A stretch of 64,000 nucleotides of DNA. Origin: Gonapodya prolifera JEL478. Lineage: Eukaryota > Monoblepharomycota > Monoblepharidomycetes > Monoblepharidales > Gonapodyaceae. Of the stretch, positions 43,910 to 56,498 are shown one piece after another. The position numbers and the translations under genes are program-made. The stretch is taken from positions 8,548 to 72,547 of the forward strand of contig KQ965836.1 in assembly GCA_001574975.1 (NCBI GenBank), given 5' to 3'. Under the pieces are notes generated by a model. That model was given only the letters and a program-made list of their open reading frames with translations. It was not told the DNA's origin and did not search any database. Numbering within the stretch: position 1 is the stretch's first letter; each line of letters starts with the position of its first letter.

Positions 43910-45727
43910 GCCCGCGACGTGGATGTGGGGCAAGGTTGAGGTCGAGGTCGCACATAGAAAGGTACACGTCTGGCGTTTATAATACACATGTACTTGGCCG
44001 ACTGCCGAAAACAGACAAAAAAGAAAAAAGAACATCTACGGAGCGCAAAGAGTGTTGACTCCTACAACGTCGAGAGAGACAGCAGCGTCTGGGTCTCGAG
44101 CGCGCAGACTGAGCGATAAAAACGATCACTTGAAAGACGGGTTAAGTGAGACAAGGTCGAGGAGAGACGCAACGGATGACCAACACCCACGTTAGCGGGG
44201 TTGGTGGGGCTCGTTTTCCAGTTGGCCGCGGCAACCTTGAAGGCCTCCTGTCGACGGGGAACGAGTGTCATAGCATTGAAATTCCCGTCGTGCCCAGAGA
44301 GAGATGGGTCTTACCTTGTGGGACATGCCTGGGTTGTCTTTCTGTTGTGTTGTGGGGGTACAGGTGTGAGCACGGGCGATGTAGGTGGCGATGGTGGGTG
44401 ACGCACCTTAAGTCTCGTTAGTTCCTCTGGTTTGGTGGAAAATCAAGTCGTATGAGGTACGAGGTGGTGTGGACGGTAAGTTTCACATAAGCGAGTTGAT
44501 AATTGGAATATACACACCCTTCATGAACCTGAAAGCAAACAAAGGTAAGGACAGCGGCGACATGAATTGAATTCAATACTTACTTGTTGTAGAGTCTGCA
44601 GGAATTCATGAACGTGGGTTGGATGTCGTGCGACATCGTGCCATTACAATACGCCAGTGTCTCAGGACGATTCCAGTCAAAGTAGACCTTGAGACTCACG
44701 ATGGCTCCCTTGGCGTCCTTTCCTTCTTCTCCTTCTTGGGGCGTTCAGCTTTCGGCTTGACTTCCTTCGGCTGCAAATGTGGAGTCACGTACAAGAGCGG
44801 TGTCGGGACGTCAACCGAACCCGATCCACGGCAGGATCACGGAAAAGTCGTAGTGAGAGACAAATAGAGCGGTTTTGTGGTGAGGGAAGTGGAAGATTAT
44901 GGAATGTCAAATGCGGCGGGTACGGACAATACTCCAACGCTCCTAGACAAAGGCGAAGCTCCCACAAGACACCAGTTTCCGTCTTTTCCTTGGTCATACA
45001 AGTCGCATCGCCGGTCGGTTGTTCCCCCAGCACCGTTCTCGATTCGTCTGCCGCCAGTGCCGCCCAACAATACCCGATGGTGCGATTCGGGGGTAAGCAG
45101 TCTTGCGCGTGACCGTTGGCGTTGGGTGCCGAGGAGATCTGCTTGATCCGGGTATGCATAAAAAGGGGGACCGACTCACCATGATACGAGATGGAGGGGG
45201 AGTTTGACCTCGGTGATTGTGCCGCCAACAAAGACACCCAGCAGACAAAATATCCTGACACATGTTTCAAACCACACCCACGTCGATTTGTTTCCCATTG
45301 AAACGATTCCTTGCTGTCAAGCCCAATTAATTGAATACATCTTATCATAACATAACACTGAATTTGCTCTCTTCTCGAACGCTTGTTTAAAAACAATCAA
45401 GCAGTATATCATTTCTTCTTGTTCGAGAGCTCGAAATACACACAGTGGTAGTGAAGGACATTTAGGGACGATGCTTTGGCCCTAGTTTTAGTCCCGCGTG
45501 GGTGAATTGTCCAACATCCAACATCCGCTCCACCACTTCTCCGCTTCGCTCGACGACGCAGGAGCCCGCACTCATCCGCACTCCACCGCCCGCTGCTCTC
45601 TGCTGAACTCGCTCCGCCGCGTCAGCGTTCCGCTCGTCACGCATCCGCACATCTGGAAACGCCAGTCATCCCGCCTCCGCATACGCGCCTCGAAACCTCT
45701 CGCACACGCGTCTAAACATCGTCTTTC
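43910..45727. other. Intergenic region with one coding-like minus-strand patch
   Basis: Most of this 1.8-kb stretch shows nothing. On the minus strand around 44580-44690 a segment bounded by a good donor (gtaagt) reads KVYFDWNRPETLAYCNG and DIQPTFMNSCRLYN. Nearby pieces (about 44790-44870) read VDVPTPLLYVTPHLQPKEVK, and about 45190-45250 FCLLGVFVGGTITEVKLPLH. These could be exons of one small unrecognised gene, but the joins could not be established. Confidence 0.35.
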
Positions 45728-47560
45728 ATGTCTGCGAAGCGTAAGACCGCGGTAAACCCGGCCATCGAGGCGGCAGTGTCGACCACCGCCCAAGCGATGA
45801 GGGACTCCCAGAAGAATCTCGTCCAAGCTCAAGCGCCAGTCCCTCGTGCAGAGCCTGCGCAACAATCGAACAAGGATGATGACCTCAACTCGAGCTCGAG
45901 TAGCATCGTGAACGGAATCAGATTGGCCAGTACGTTGATGGGTGTGCGACGCGTCCCGACGCGTCAAAAACGATTGTCCATCACATCTCATATTCTTTCT
46001 TCGAATCGCCTCCCCGTTCCAAATCATTTCAAATAGGCGAACCCGACTCATCGAAAGTCATGACTGTCCTCGCTAATGATGGCAAGACCGGCGATGCTGT
46101 CGATGTCGCGTACTCGAACTACAAGGTCGTCGGAAACGGGTCTTTCGGAGTAGTGTTTCAGGCGAAACTGCTGCCATCTGGTGACTTGATTGCAGTCAAG
46201 AAGGTGCTGCAGGACAGGCGATTTAAGGTGAGGGAGAGAATTGAACACTCGATGAATATGAACTTCTCATCACGGTAATGATACTTCGATTCTTCAGAAC
46301 CGAGAATTACAAATTATGCGACTAGTGGACCACCCCAATGTTGTTACCCTGCGCTACTTCTTCTACTCGGCCGGCGATAAGAAGGATGAAGTCTTCCTCA
46401 ACCTTATGCTCGACTTCGTCCCCGAAACTATCTACCGGGCGAGCCGCAACTTCACAAGAGTAAAACAAACCATGCCCATGATTCTCATCAAGGTGAGAAT
46501 CGCTGTTTGTGATCCTTTCTCTGTCACTCATCGCTTCCATCTTTCCTCGTCGTTTGATGCACCTCCCGCCTCCTCACTGCATAATCCGTTTTCTCCGCAC
46601 CAGCTTTACATGTACCAAGTCTTCCGCTCCCTCGCATACATCCACTCCCTTGGCATTTGCCACCGTGACATCAAACCGCAGAACCTTCTTCTCGACCCAC
46701 AGACCGGTATCCTCAAGCTGTGCGACTTTGGCAGTGCCAAAATCCTCGTTCAGGGCGAGCCTAACGTGTCGTACATCTGCTCGAGGTACTACCGAGCCCC
46801 CGAGCTCATTTTCGGAGCCACGAACTACGGTTGCACGATCGGTGAGTTGTGCTCTACATACACTGCGAAGCAATGTGCTGACCTTGATTGTCATTATCTC
46901 TCTTGTGGGGTAGACGTGTGGTCTGCTGGATGCGTTATGGCGGAGCTCATGTTGGGCCAGCCACTGTTCCCCGGCGAGTCCGGTGTTGACCAGCTCGTGG
47001 AGATCATCAAAGTGCTTGGCACTCCCACCCGGGAGCAGATTAAGAGCATGAACCCCAACTACACCGAGTACAAGTTCCCGCAGATCAAGGCTTGCCCTTG
47101 GACGAAAGTCAGTGGTTTTTCAGCCGCAGACAACTCGATTTTTCCGTATACTCATTTTGTACATTGTACCTACCAGGTCTTCCGCAACAGACCCACCACT
47201 CCCGAAGCGCTTGACCTCCTGTCCAAACTTCTCGAGTACACCCCTGTGAACCGCTACACCGCCATGGAAACCTTGGTGCACCCATTCTTTGACGAGCTCC
47301 GCCAGCCTAGCACCAAGCTCCCATCCGGGCGCGACCTGCCGCCCCTGTTCGATTTCTCCCTCGCGGAACTCTCGGTCCGCCCCGACCTGGCGAAGCGATT
47401 GGTGCCCCCGCATGCGGAACAGGCGCTCAGGGAGAGAGGGGTCGACGTGAATGCATTCACCCCGGTGCAGCTGCAGAACCCGGCCGTCGTGGCGGAGAAG
47501 AGTCAGGGTCTGGCGGGCAACCCCAATGTGGTGGTTGCTCCCAGGGAAAAGGATGCGTAA
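45728..47560 (+). CDS. GSK3-family protein kinase (shaggy/MCK1/Rim11 type)
   Basis: Six exons (45728-45929, 46037-46227, 46298-46492, 46604-46841, 46914-47107, 47177-47560) sum to 1404 nt (467 residues). The kinase core is complete: [26 protein letters not shown] (catalytic lysine), the helix-C block [36 protein letters not shown] and [17 protein letters not shown] with the activating tyrosine. The MIRxxR-like primed-substrate pocket residues are preserved. Unusually, about 100 residues precede the kinase, Ser- and Gln-rich. GSK3 kinases phosphorylate primed substrates and regulate development, stress and meiosis in fungi. All intron phases agree, so the model is reliable. Confidence 0.92.
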
Positions 47561-48974
47561 AGGGGATCGAAGGCGAGCACTTGTCTGCCGTTGCTGATCG
47601 AACGGGTGGATGAGATAATGTGCAGCTTTCGACGATCCCTTGTCTCTCACTCTCCTTGGACCTTTTCGTGTGTACACTATCAACGATTCCCTTGGCGCCC
47701 ACTGCGTGGTGTTTAATATCGGTGGTTCGCGGGACAGGACCGCCGCCTTTGTTTCATAACACCTTGCGTTTTCTTTCCACATCAAATTTCTAATGTTGTC
47801 GCATTTCTTGTATTATTATTTGCGCACGTGCTCCTGTACAGTATTTTGGGATCGGAGGAAGCTGTTTGGTTTGCAACTTATCATTTGCGACCAGTATCGC
47901 AACAGTTTTATAGACAAGAGAAATTAAGAGCGGCCTAAAGGAAGTAATTGTAATTCGAGCATACCCGATATCATTCTTTAAGAAAAGGTTGACTCCGTTA
48001 TTTTTGGTGCGATAAATTGCTTTTTCGCGGGAATCCTGGAATGATGATGTGTTGGTGACCCCGCTGTTGGGGTCTGCAAGTGCATGCATGCACCAACACC
48101 ATCCTCAACGTTCTTATCCCTGGTACGAGCCAAGCGAGCTCGAGCACGCTGTCGCTCGCGGTCACCGAGAGAATCGTGAAACGGCTCGCGACTCAGTCGC
48201 TCCTATGCAGGGTAATGTGGTTCTCAAGTTGCAGAAGAAAGCGAACGGGGGTTACCCACTTTTTCGGATATGTGCCATTCACCGTAGCGCTTTCTCTGCT
48301 CCGAACGAACGGCTGCTGTGTTCTGGTCGCTTGGATATCCTTTAACCTCACTCGGACCTGATCGGGCGGAGGGCGCCTGTATGATGATATTGGTGGGCCT
48401 ATGGAGCTGCCAGTTACATCGAAAGCGTGCGTTGGGGTGGTTGTTTTTAGGAGTTATCTCCTGCGGCTGGGGAAAGGATCGTTCCAGCTCGTCGGGGAAG
48501 GGGAAGTGGGAAGGATGTGGAGGTGGAATGGACGGTCTTTGCGATGCCCTCTTCAGAATAAGTCTTTAACGCACGCAGAGGCTCCCACTCACTGTTTGGA
48601 TTTAGCTCTCAGCTCGCTCCCTGGTGACGATTGGTCTCCTCTATTGGAATTGGAAGACAGCCCCTCCACTCCGTCAACTGAACTTGTCCACGTCAGATAG
48701 TCGCGAAAGCATTTTGGATGGTCGGCCAGGTCTGTCTTTGGATTCCTTTGGATGCTTCTTTCCTCGCTGGCTTCTGCAACAACCATTTACGTTGAGGACT
48801 TGGCCGCAGCGATCAGTCGTTGGAAAAAGTTGATCACAAAACCAACAAACTCGTTTAATTATGATTTACGCTCGATCTGATTTACAAATATGACGCAAAA
48901 GTCTCGTTCAATCTCTCCCGACAAAGTACAAGTTTCAACAAAGAAATGCAATGGTGTGTTTCTGATAACCGACG
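47561..48974. other. Convergent intergenic region, no gene seen
   Basis: This lies between the GSK3 gene (+) and the CoA synthetase gene (-). Open frames from 48050 to 48830 on the plus strand are short, overlap each other and show no family motif. The AT-rich part 47790-48000 looks like 3' flanking DNA. Confidence 0.45.
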
Positions 48975-51900
48975 TCAAGCTTGCGCAGCCGCTGCAGCCG
49001 CTGGCGCAGGCTTGGACTTTGGTGAGGCGATTGAGAATCCTGTCCGACTTTCGTATTCGAACAACCGCTCCATATCAACGAGTGTTTGGGCATCCTCGAT
49101 TGTAGCAGGGAAAACGTAGCTGGAGCCATTCACGATACTCCGCATTGTCTAGAACAACACAATTCCATGTTGTGTTAGTGATTCATTTCGTCTCACAGTG
49201 ACAGATGTTCAAGCTCTACTCACTTTCCGCAAAATCTTTCCACTCCGCGTTTTGGGCAAGCGATCCACCACGTATACTTTGTTAAAGCACGCGAACGCTC
49301 CAATGTGACTCCGAATGGAACGGATCAGTTCCTTTTCTATTTGGTCTGGCGTTGCTTCACTGCCCTGTGCGGGGTCGTCAATTGTTTGGTCAGGATTTGA
49401 ACAAAACACCTGAGCTTCACCACTCAACTTACCGCTTTGAGCACGACAAAGCCCATCGGTGCCTCTCCCTTCAACTTGTCCGCGATACCAATGACAGCAG
49501 TCTCCGCAACGTCGGGATGCTCACTGACGACTTCCTCCATCTGCCCCGTACTGAGGCGATGGCCGGCGACGTTGATGATGTCGTCGGTACGTCCCATGAC
49601 GTGAAGGTACCCATCAGTGTCGAACATTCCGGCGTCCGTTGTATCGTAATTTCCAGGGAACTTCTTCATGTAAGACTTTTGGTACCCGGCTTCGTTCTTA
49701 AGTCGCGAGTAAACGCCCATGTGAGTTTTCTTCTCGTCGATCGGTTTTTAACCAGGTGTTTCTTTGACTCACATTGTAAAGCGTTCGGAAAACTCCCGGT
49801 GGTAAGGGCAGCTGAATGACAATCCCTCCCATTTCCTCCGCTTCCGCATACTCGTACTCCAGCTTCTTCCCAGCCGCGAGTGCAGCTTCGGTCTCCTCTT
49901 CTGAGGGTGGCAGGATAACTTTGACGTCTGTGTAACGGGCACCCAATTATTGAAGACATCTTTGGTCCTTCTCGAGGATAAAGTAATTGCACTCACCGTA
50001 CCCCGGCATGGGCAAACCTGCCGCACCAATCTTGACCTGCGCCGCCGGTGTTCCCGCCATATCGCTGTACGACTTCTCTAGTCCCTGACAGATACCCGCA
50101 ATCGGCCACCCAGTCTCGGTCTGCCACCAGTTGTCCACAACGGGCACACCAAGGGTGGCAGCATAGTGGTTGGCCGTGTCGGTATCACACCGCTCACCGG
50201 CGACGAAAAGGGTGCGGAGAGATTCAATGTCGTACATCCGCAGGTAGTGGTCGTGTGGGTCGGCGCCTTTGATGGCACGAAGAGCGGTGGGGGCGGTGAA
50301 GAGCACTGAGACCTATCACGGGTGAAAAATCAATTTTAGATATCGAAAGATATGAGAATCATTCAACATGGGAACAAGTAGCACACCTTGTGCTCTTCGA
50401 TGAGTCTCCAAAATGCTCCTGGGTTTGGCGTAATAGGTTTGCCTTCGTAACACACTGATGTACATCCATGCATCAGCGGAGCGTACACAATAAAGGTGTG
50501 TCCGACGACCCATCCCATGTCAGATGCGGCGAACACAACCTCGCCGGGGTCGACGCCATAGAAGTGTTTGACAGCCCACTTGAGTGCCACGGCATGGCCA
50601 CCGTGCTCTCGAACAACACCCTTTGGAACTCCCGTGGTACCACTAATGAGGAATCATTAGCCCACATACTGAGAAAGTAAATTCCGTCCTTCACTGACCT
50701 GGTGTAAAGAACATAGAGAGGATCGTCCGAGTTGCACCAGGCATACGGCACCTTTTTGGTCGGGTTCTCGGCCTTCCACCTCTTCACCTCAGCTTGCCAC
50801 TCGAACTCGCCCTTGGAGGCGTCGAGCACAGCCGGGACTGACGGCCTTTGAAACACAAGTGTGGCGCTAACCTTGTGTTTGGCGTGCTTGAAGGATTCTT
50901 GGATGAGTGGGAGGTACGGAATGACGCGGTTGGGCTCGATTCCGCAGGAAGCCGTGAGAATAAGCTTGGGCTTGCAGTCTTCGATTCGCTTGGCGCTGCA
51001 GGACGTGGATTTCGTGAAGGACTTATCAGGTCAGGAATGCCGCGTGCAATCTCCAAAAACACTCTACTCACAGCTCCTTAGGCGCAAACCCTCCAAAAAC
51101 GACCGAGTGAACAGCCCCAATTTTTGCACACGCGAGCATCGCAACCATACCCTCCGTAATCATGGGCATGTAAATGATGACTGTATCGCCTTTCGTCACA
51201 CCGTGCTCCTGCAAGGAGAGTAAGGTTAACATTCTTCTATCTGGCAAAGACGGAGGAGAAAAACTTACAAGAAGTACTCCGGCTAGGGTGTTGACTTGGT
51301 CGTCCAGCTTTGCGTACGTGGTGACACGACGGGAGTTTGTGTAGGCCGAATCTATTGGCAAGAAGTAGGGTGCGCCGCGACATCTCTTTAATAAAAACTT
51401 TCGTGAGCAAATTTGCGAGTAGAAACTTACCCCATATGACCGCTGGCTGGTTCCCACGTCCTTCGTCGATGTTTTTTTGGAGGCAGTTGTACGCGGTGTT
51501 GATCTTCCCACCGTCGAACCATCGATACTATTTACGATTTATCATCAATCATGAGAGAAGAGTGGGTATGATGAGTAAAAATTACAGCGAGACTCTGACG
51601 AACCTTGCCATCAGGTGCCTTCTCGGGCGGAGTGTAAATACTAGTTGGGAACTTGTGCCACTTCACGTCCAGCTGGATTCCGTGGTTATAATTTGATTGG
51701 TATGGCGGTGGCAGACGAATGCATTCACTGTGAGAAGGCGCCGTGACAACAGTGTGACCATGACTCACGGCTGCCTGTCCCCAGAATCCGTCCTTGTCCT
51801 CGAGCGAAAAGGCGTGTACTTCCTTCTGTAGCACCCTTTGATCCCGGTGAGACAGTCTCCTTTGCTGCGCGACAGGAGAGGCACGCGCCGACGAGGTAAG

Positions 51901-52065
51901 GGCAGAAACACGGTACGATCGTGTTGCTGTCCCAGACTTTCGCGACACGGACGTTGAGACACCGGCCCGGGAAATACGCGCGGCAGTAGGAAGAGCGACT
52001 GTGGAGACTGCTCGTAGGGCGGTTGCTATGGGCACAGGGGGAATCCTCGCGAGGGTCGCGGCCAT
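48975..52065 (-). CDS. Propionyl/acetyl-CoA synthetase (PrpE/ACSS3-like), mitochondrial
   Basis: The start ATG at 52065 begins an Arg/Ser/Ala-rich presequence ([20 protein letters not shown]), as expected for mitochondrial import. The AMP-forming synthetase follows: [44 protein letters not shown], then the P-loop [19 protein letters not shown] with its intron just upstream of [22 protein letters not shown], and [13 protein letters not shown]. After these come [20 protein letters not shown] and the C-terminal catalytic lysine motif [13 protein letters not shown]. The stop lies at 48975-48977. The order and the NTAYN and [11 protein letters not shown] spellings fit the propionyl-CoA synthetase/ACSS3 branch better than cytosolic acetyl-CoA synthetase. 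About ten exons are separated by short introns. Confidence 0.88.
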
Positions 52066-52832
52066 GATTAGGTTCCAGGGAAATGCAGACGACGGAGAGA
52101 AGCGCTGGGAGATTTGGGTGAAGGGAGTTCACGCTGGCGGTGTGATGTAAAAATCAACGAGAGAAGGAGTCAGTTTTGTGAGCGTTGGTGAGAGAAACTG
52201 CTTCCGCGGGAAGGTTAGTCCGAACCGAGACTCACGAACGGAGAAGCGATTGCTGGATTTCCTAGAGAAAGCTCCACGCGATCGATTCCTTCCCAGAACT
52301 ATTTCAGTAAGATTATATGACCCGTTCTTCAAAAAGCGGGGTGAAAATGAGAGTGATGCAATCACCGAAGCAAGGGCCGGTGACCGGCTTCGCCACACGT
52401 CTCCCGCCGCGTCACACCAAAATTATGACTGGGTTACCATGGGTTCCTCCGAAATTGTATTCAGCAGAAGTGGATGTAGACTGTGTTGGTAAAGGAATAG
52501 AAATGAAGCCGATAACTTGTTGCATTACTCGCTGGAGCCTGCCTCCGGAGTCTTCGCAAAAATTCATTTTCATCATCGGTCCAATACCGATTTCTTCCCT
52601 CCGCTAAAATACACTACTTTGTGAGATTCCTTTCATCGCCGACCAATGGAGATCTACATGGAGTGGCCATTCACTCTTCTCCACAGTCAATTCCTTTAGG
52701 TCTACAATCCGCAAATTTTCCAACGATTTATTACTCATTGTTGATACTAGTGATACAATACTCTTCTCTGGCGATTTAAATACCAAAAAGCATATATATG
52801 TACAAAGCTCTTTCACAAAGTCCAAACACATT

Positions 52833-55800
52833 TCAAAGCCACGAAAGCCCAAACATTTTCTTGATCACTTCAGCGAGACCCGATCCCGCACTGTTGGCAT
52901 CTCTCTTGTCCTCCTCAAAGTCCACGTACGCCAGCCCCTCCAAGACACCCTCGTCCTCATTTAGTACCATCTCGGACAAGGCGTGGCGCGGAGGGTAGGC
53001 TAGCGAAAGTCCAAGCGACTCGTTCGTAATACCTGGAGTCGCTGCCGTGTCAATGTGGTGCAACGCTGCAGACATGGCCTGGGGAATCTGCGGAATGGAC
53101 CGGCGATGACCAGGTCGGTGGTGGTGGTGAAACGATTCTGCTGCCGAGACTTCTTGCGACGCTTGGACAAGATCTCTGCCAAAGTATTGTTCCAGAGGAG
53201 GTGGAGCGGTCACCGCCCGGGATAGTGGACGTGGCGTCGTGGTCTTGGGTCGATTGGGTTCAACATTCGTCTCTGGTTCAAAGGTAAACTTCACAGCTCC
53301 AGATGGCGCCACAGGGGTAGGCTTAACAAGTGGCGCTGGCGGTAGACTGTTATTGGAGAACGCGTATTCAGACGGCTCGCGATGAATGACACTGCGCAAT
53401 TCTTCCGAAGCAAGCTCCTTCTCGCGCGCCTCTCGGGCCAATGTCTCCGCAAGGCATTGTTCCAGAACTTCGCCCATCTCATCGAGTGCTTCCTCCAAAA
53501 AGTGTCTGAATCGCGCAACCCTGTTGGGTTGTAGAGGAGTGCCGTTGGCCTCGTGAAACTCCTCGAACCCAAAACCGCCATTGAGACCCGTCACGTTAAA
53601 CCAGTAAGAGTCCGGGCGAACCTTATGATGAGGCATCGTTGACGCGATGGCATTTAAACAGTTATCGCCAAATTTCCTCACCATGTAGGCAACCCCGAAA
53701 CCATCGGGCACCACTTCACCCCATCCATAGCCTGTGAACCATTCTGACGGAATCTGACTCGTGGATACAGTCCAGTGTTTGCTCAGGGCATACGCTGGGT
53801 CCTTGAATACCTCGGGTACCGGCTCTCCAGGGAAGAGGACGAGACGTAAGCCGAGAAGGTGACGGTCGATTCCCTTCCCAGATTGGCACGAAGCCATGTA
53901 AGAAGACTGAGACTGGCAAGCTGTGATAAGAAGTCTCGCCTTCTCGAAGATCTGCCGCGGTACTTTTAGAACCGAACGTGATCAACAAGGTGCCATCATT
54001 AGACTCACGTCGTCTTCGGAGTCCCAATTCTTGATAAACTCCACGCTTTCGGTTGAAACACTCCGGCACGTCTCCGTTCTGCCCCACGCATACCTTCTCA
54101 TGCCTGCAGTTTCGTACACCGCGACCCAGTTTCCAAACATTCGGTAATAGGCGAGTTGAATGGCCATTTGCGCGTATGCATCAGGGGATACTTTGAACTT
54201 TTTGACCGTATCCTTGCCGTACCGGAGATATCGAAGAGTGGCGAGCCCGTGACGGTTTGTAAGGGTGTGGAATGTCACGCTCGCGTCGGAGATGAGGTGG
54301 TCCAGCGACGCAGAGCGTTGAAATTTGAGTAGTGTGGGTTCGGGAAGCACAGGTTTAACGGCCGGAGGGGGCGATTTGAAGTCCAGTCCATTTTTTGCGA
54401 TGCTAAAACAAGAAAAGTAAACGCAAGGCAGCAGTGTCTTCACACTTCTCACGGCACTCACGTTTCGCAAACGAATTCGCCGAGAGTTCCCGTCGGAGTT
54501 GCGTCCATCATACTGTGCTCTCCCAGGAAGCCAGCCTTCCCATTCGCCGCCACGATGAACTGGCACGTTTTATCAAACCACCGGTTGTCCCCTCGGCCAT
54601 GCCACATCAGTCTGGCCACTTCGTCGTTCGTGACGGGCGTATCGTCGTCAAGGCATATCATAAACACCGATGATTCGATCGCCTTGAGGTGCTCCCCATG
54701 CGACGGGTGACTCGACACAAGCACGGCATGGTTCGCTGTCCAGTTGTCCCGGTCATCGGATGTGAGAATACCAATAGGCAGGAAGGCGTCAGGATCCTCT
54801 GAGAGAAGTTCGTCGGTCTCTTCCATGATCCGCGTGAGCTGGTGGGCCACTTCATGCGTAGTGAGCTGGCGCTTGCCGCCGTTGCCGTCTTCCACCATCA
54901 TGTCGAAGGTCCAGAAGGCGTTGCGACGCGCGACGGCGATGTGAGTGTTGAGGTCGGGCTCAGAGCAGGTGACGTAGTCTGATGGGATAGCGGGAATGCG
55001 GCAGGAGTTGAACAGATAGCGGTATTGGTGGGGACACAGGGGAACGTTTCGCATGGTGTCAGGTGGCAATTTGCCACTGATTGTAGTGAAAAATGGGTGG
55101 GAGTGGTCGGTTTCTGTCAGATGAAAGATCCATCGTCTCCGCTCAAGGTGAAACGCTCACCCATACAGTCTGTTCCTGAACTCAAAAGCAGCCGACACAA
55201 TCGTGGCAGCACGAAGCGATTGTGTCTTGCGACGTCGGTCGTCTGGGAACACGAAGAAATAGGACACGTTGACAACGACGGGTTCTCGGAATCTAAAGGT
55301 TTCAAGGTTAGTAACACATGATAAGGAAACTGGCAAAGCACAAAACCCACTGGAGGTAAGAGTATTCGTTCCACCAATCACTTTAGTATCGTGCAGCCAA
55401 GTATATGTTCCAATCGAGCAGGCGGTTGGAGAAGGCACCACAAAGATGAAGGAGAGACTGCGCTTGACCTATAAACGACAGACTCACATCAGCCAATTAT
55501 TCCTGGTCGGCAACGCAATCCCCTTATCATCCTTCCTCAGCTCCGAGAGCAAGTTATCCGGTCCCAACTCATTCGCCATCTTCGCCCGCTCTTCCAGCCG
55601 CTGCTGAAGCGTCTGTCCCACCCCACCGCGGGTCTCGTCCAAAAACTGCTCCACAATCTCTCTCGTGCGCTCAAAGTCCGCTTCCAAGAGGAGCGGCGAC
55701 ACGGTCGCCAAATACTTCTCCAGCGTATCGCGAAGCTTGGGCACGGGCAACGTCGGCAGGCGCGCCGTGAGGGTCTGGTCGCTCGTGAACGGCGTGTGTG

Positions 55801-56134
55801 CTGGAATGGGGAAAGATTTTATCAGCGTCGAGTCCTCGGGCGGCTTGTACGTCGTGGTGTACATTGGGGGAAGTGGGGAGTCGGGCTTCCTCGACGTGAC
55901 GGACGCCAGCGTCGCCGATGATCCATCACGCTTCAGTGGACCTGAGGGCGTCGAGGGCCGTCGATTCGCTGTGATGCTCGACGCCCCGTCAGAGTAATCG
56001 GGCGTGCCCGTGGGGGTGCGTGAAGACAAAGGGTGGAAGCCCGGCATGCGCACCGAGGATCGTCGCCGGTCGAGGTTGATGGGGAGCGGGGGAGGCGTTG
56101 CGGAGGGTGTCATCGCCAGTGGCATGGTGGGCAT
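52833..56134 (-). CDS. Carnitine O-acyltransferase with extended N- and C-termini
   Basis: The start at 56134 opens a Ser/Pro-rich ~110-residue head, then the family begins with LPTLPVPKLRDTLEKYL. Exons encode FREPVVVNVSYFFVFPDD, NVPLCPHQYRYLFNSCRIPA, CQFIVAANGKAGFLGEHSMM (with the catalytic His in GEHS), YYRMFGNWVAVYETAGMRRY and RTETCRS. Then come GKGIDRHLLGLRLVLFPGEP and WFTGYGWGEVVPDGFGVAYM. All are choline/carnitine acyltransferase landmarks. After the catalytic fold (about 53580) there is a ~230-residue Glu/Pro-rich tail ending EVIKKMFGLSWL at 52833. No peroxisomal terminal tripeptide or mitochondrial presequence is obvious, suggesting a cytosolic YAT2-like enzyme that forms acetylcarnitine for import; compartment is inferred. 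About seven introns. Confidence 0.85.
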
Positions 56135-56498
56135 CGCTTTTGCTTGAAAATATGCGATGACCAGTTCTTCGGCTTCGGCTGTCCGATTGTACCGGGCGTG
56201 ATGTCACGTCCCCACTGCAAAGCATATTTGTATACAAAAACACCGCCGCTTTTTGTCGTGTATAAGTACAAGTATTTTAAAAACAAGCGCTGCGTATAAT
56301 CACCCATGCATGCGCCGTATAGATCTAATGTTGGACACGACGGCCGGCGCCGCGCTTTCGAACCTGCGCGACTCCATCCAGTGCTGCGATGGAGTAGTAG
56401 CAACCGCGGGTCGGGGCACGTCGAGGGCGTCACTTGTAGTCGTTGAAAGAAATCGTCAGGTGGTGTGGTATTACGACGAATGAAAAAATGACACTGCC

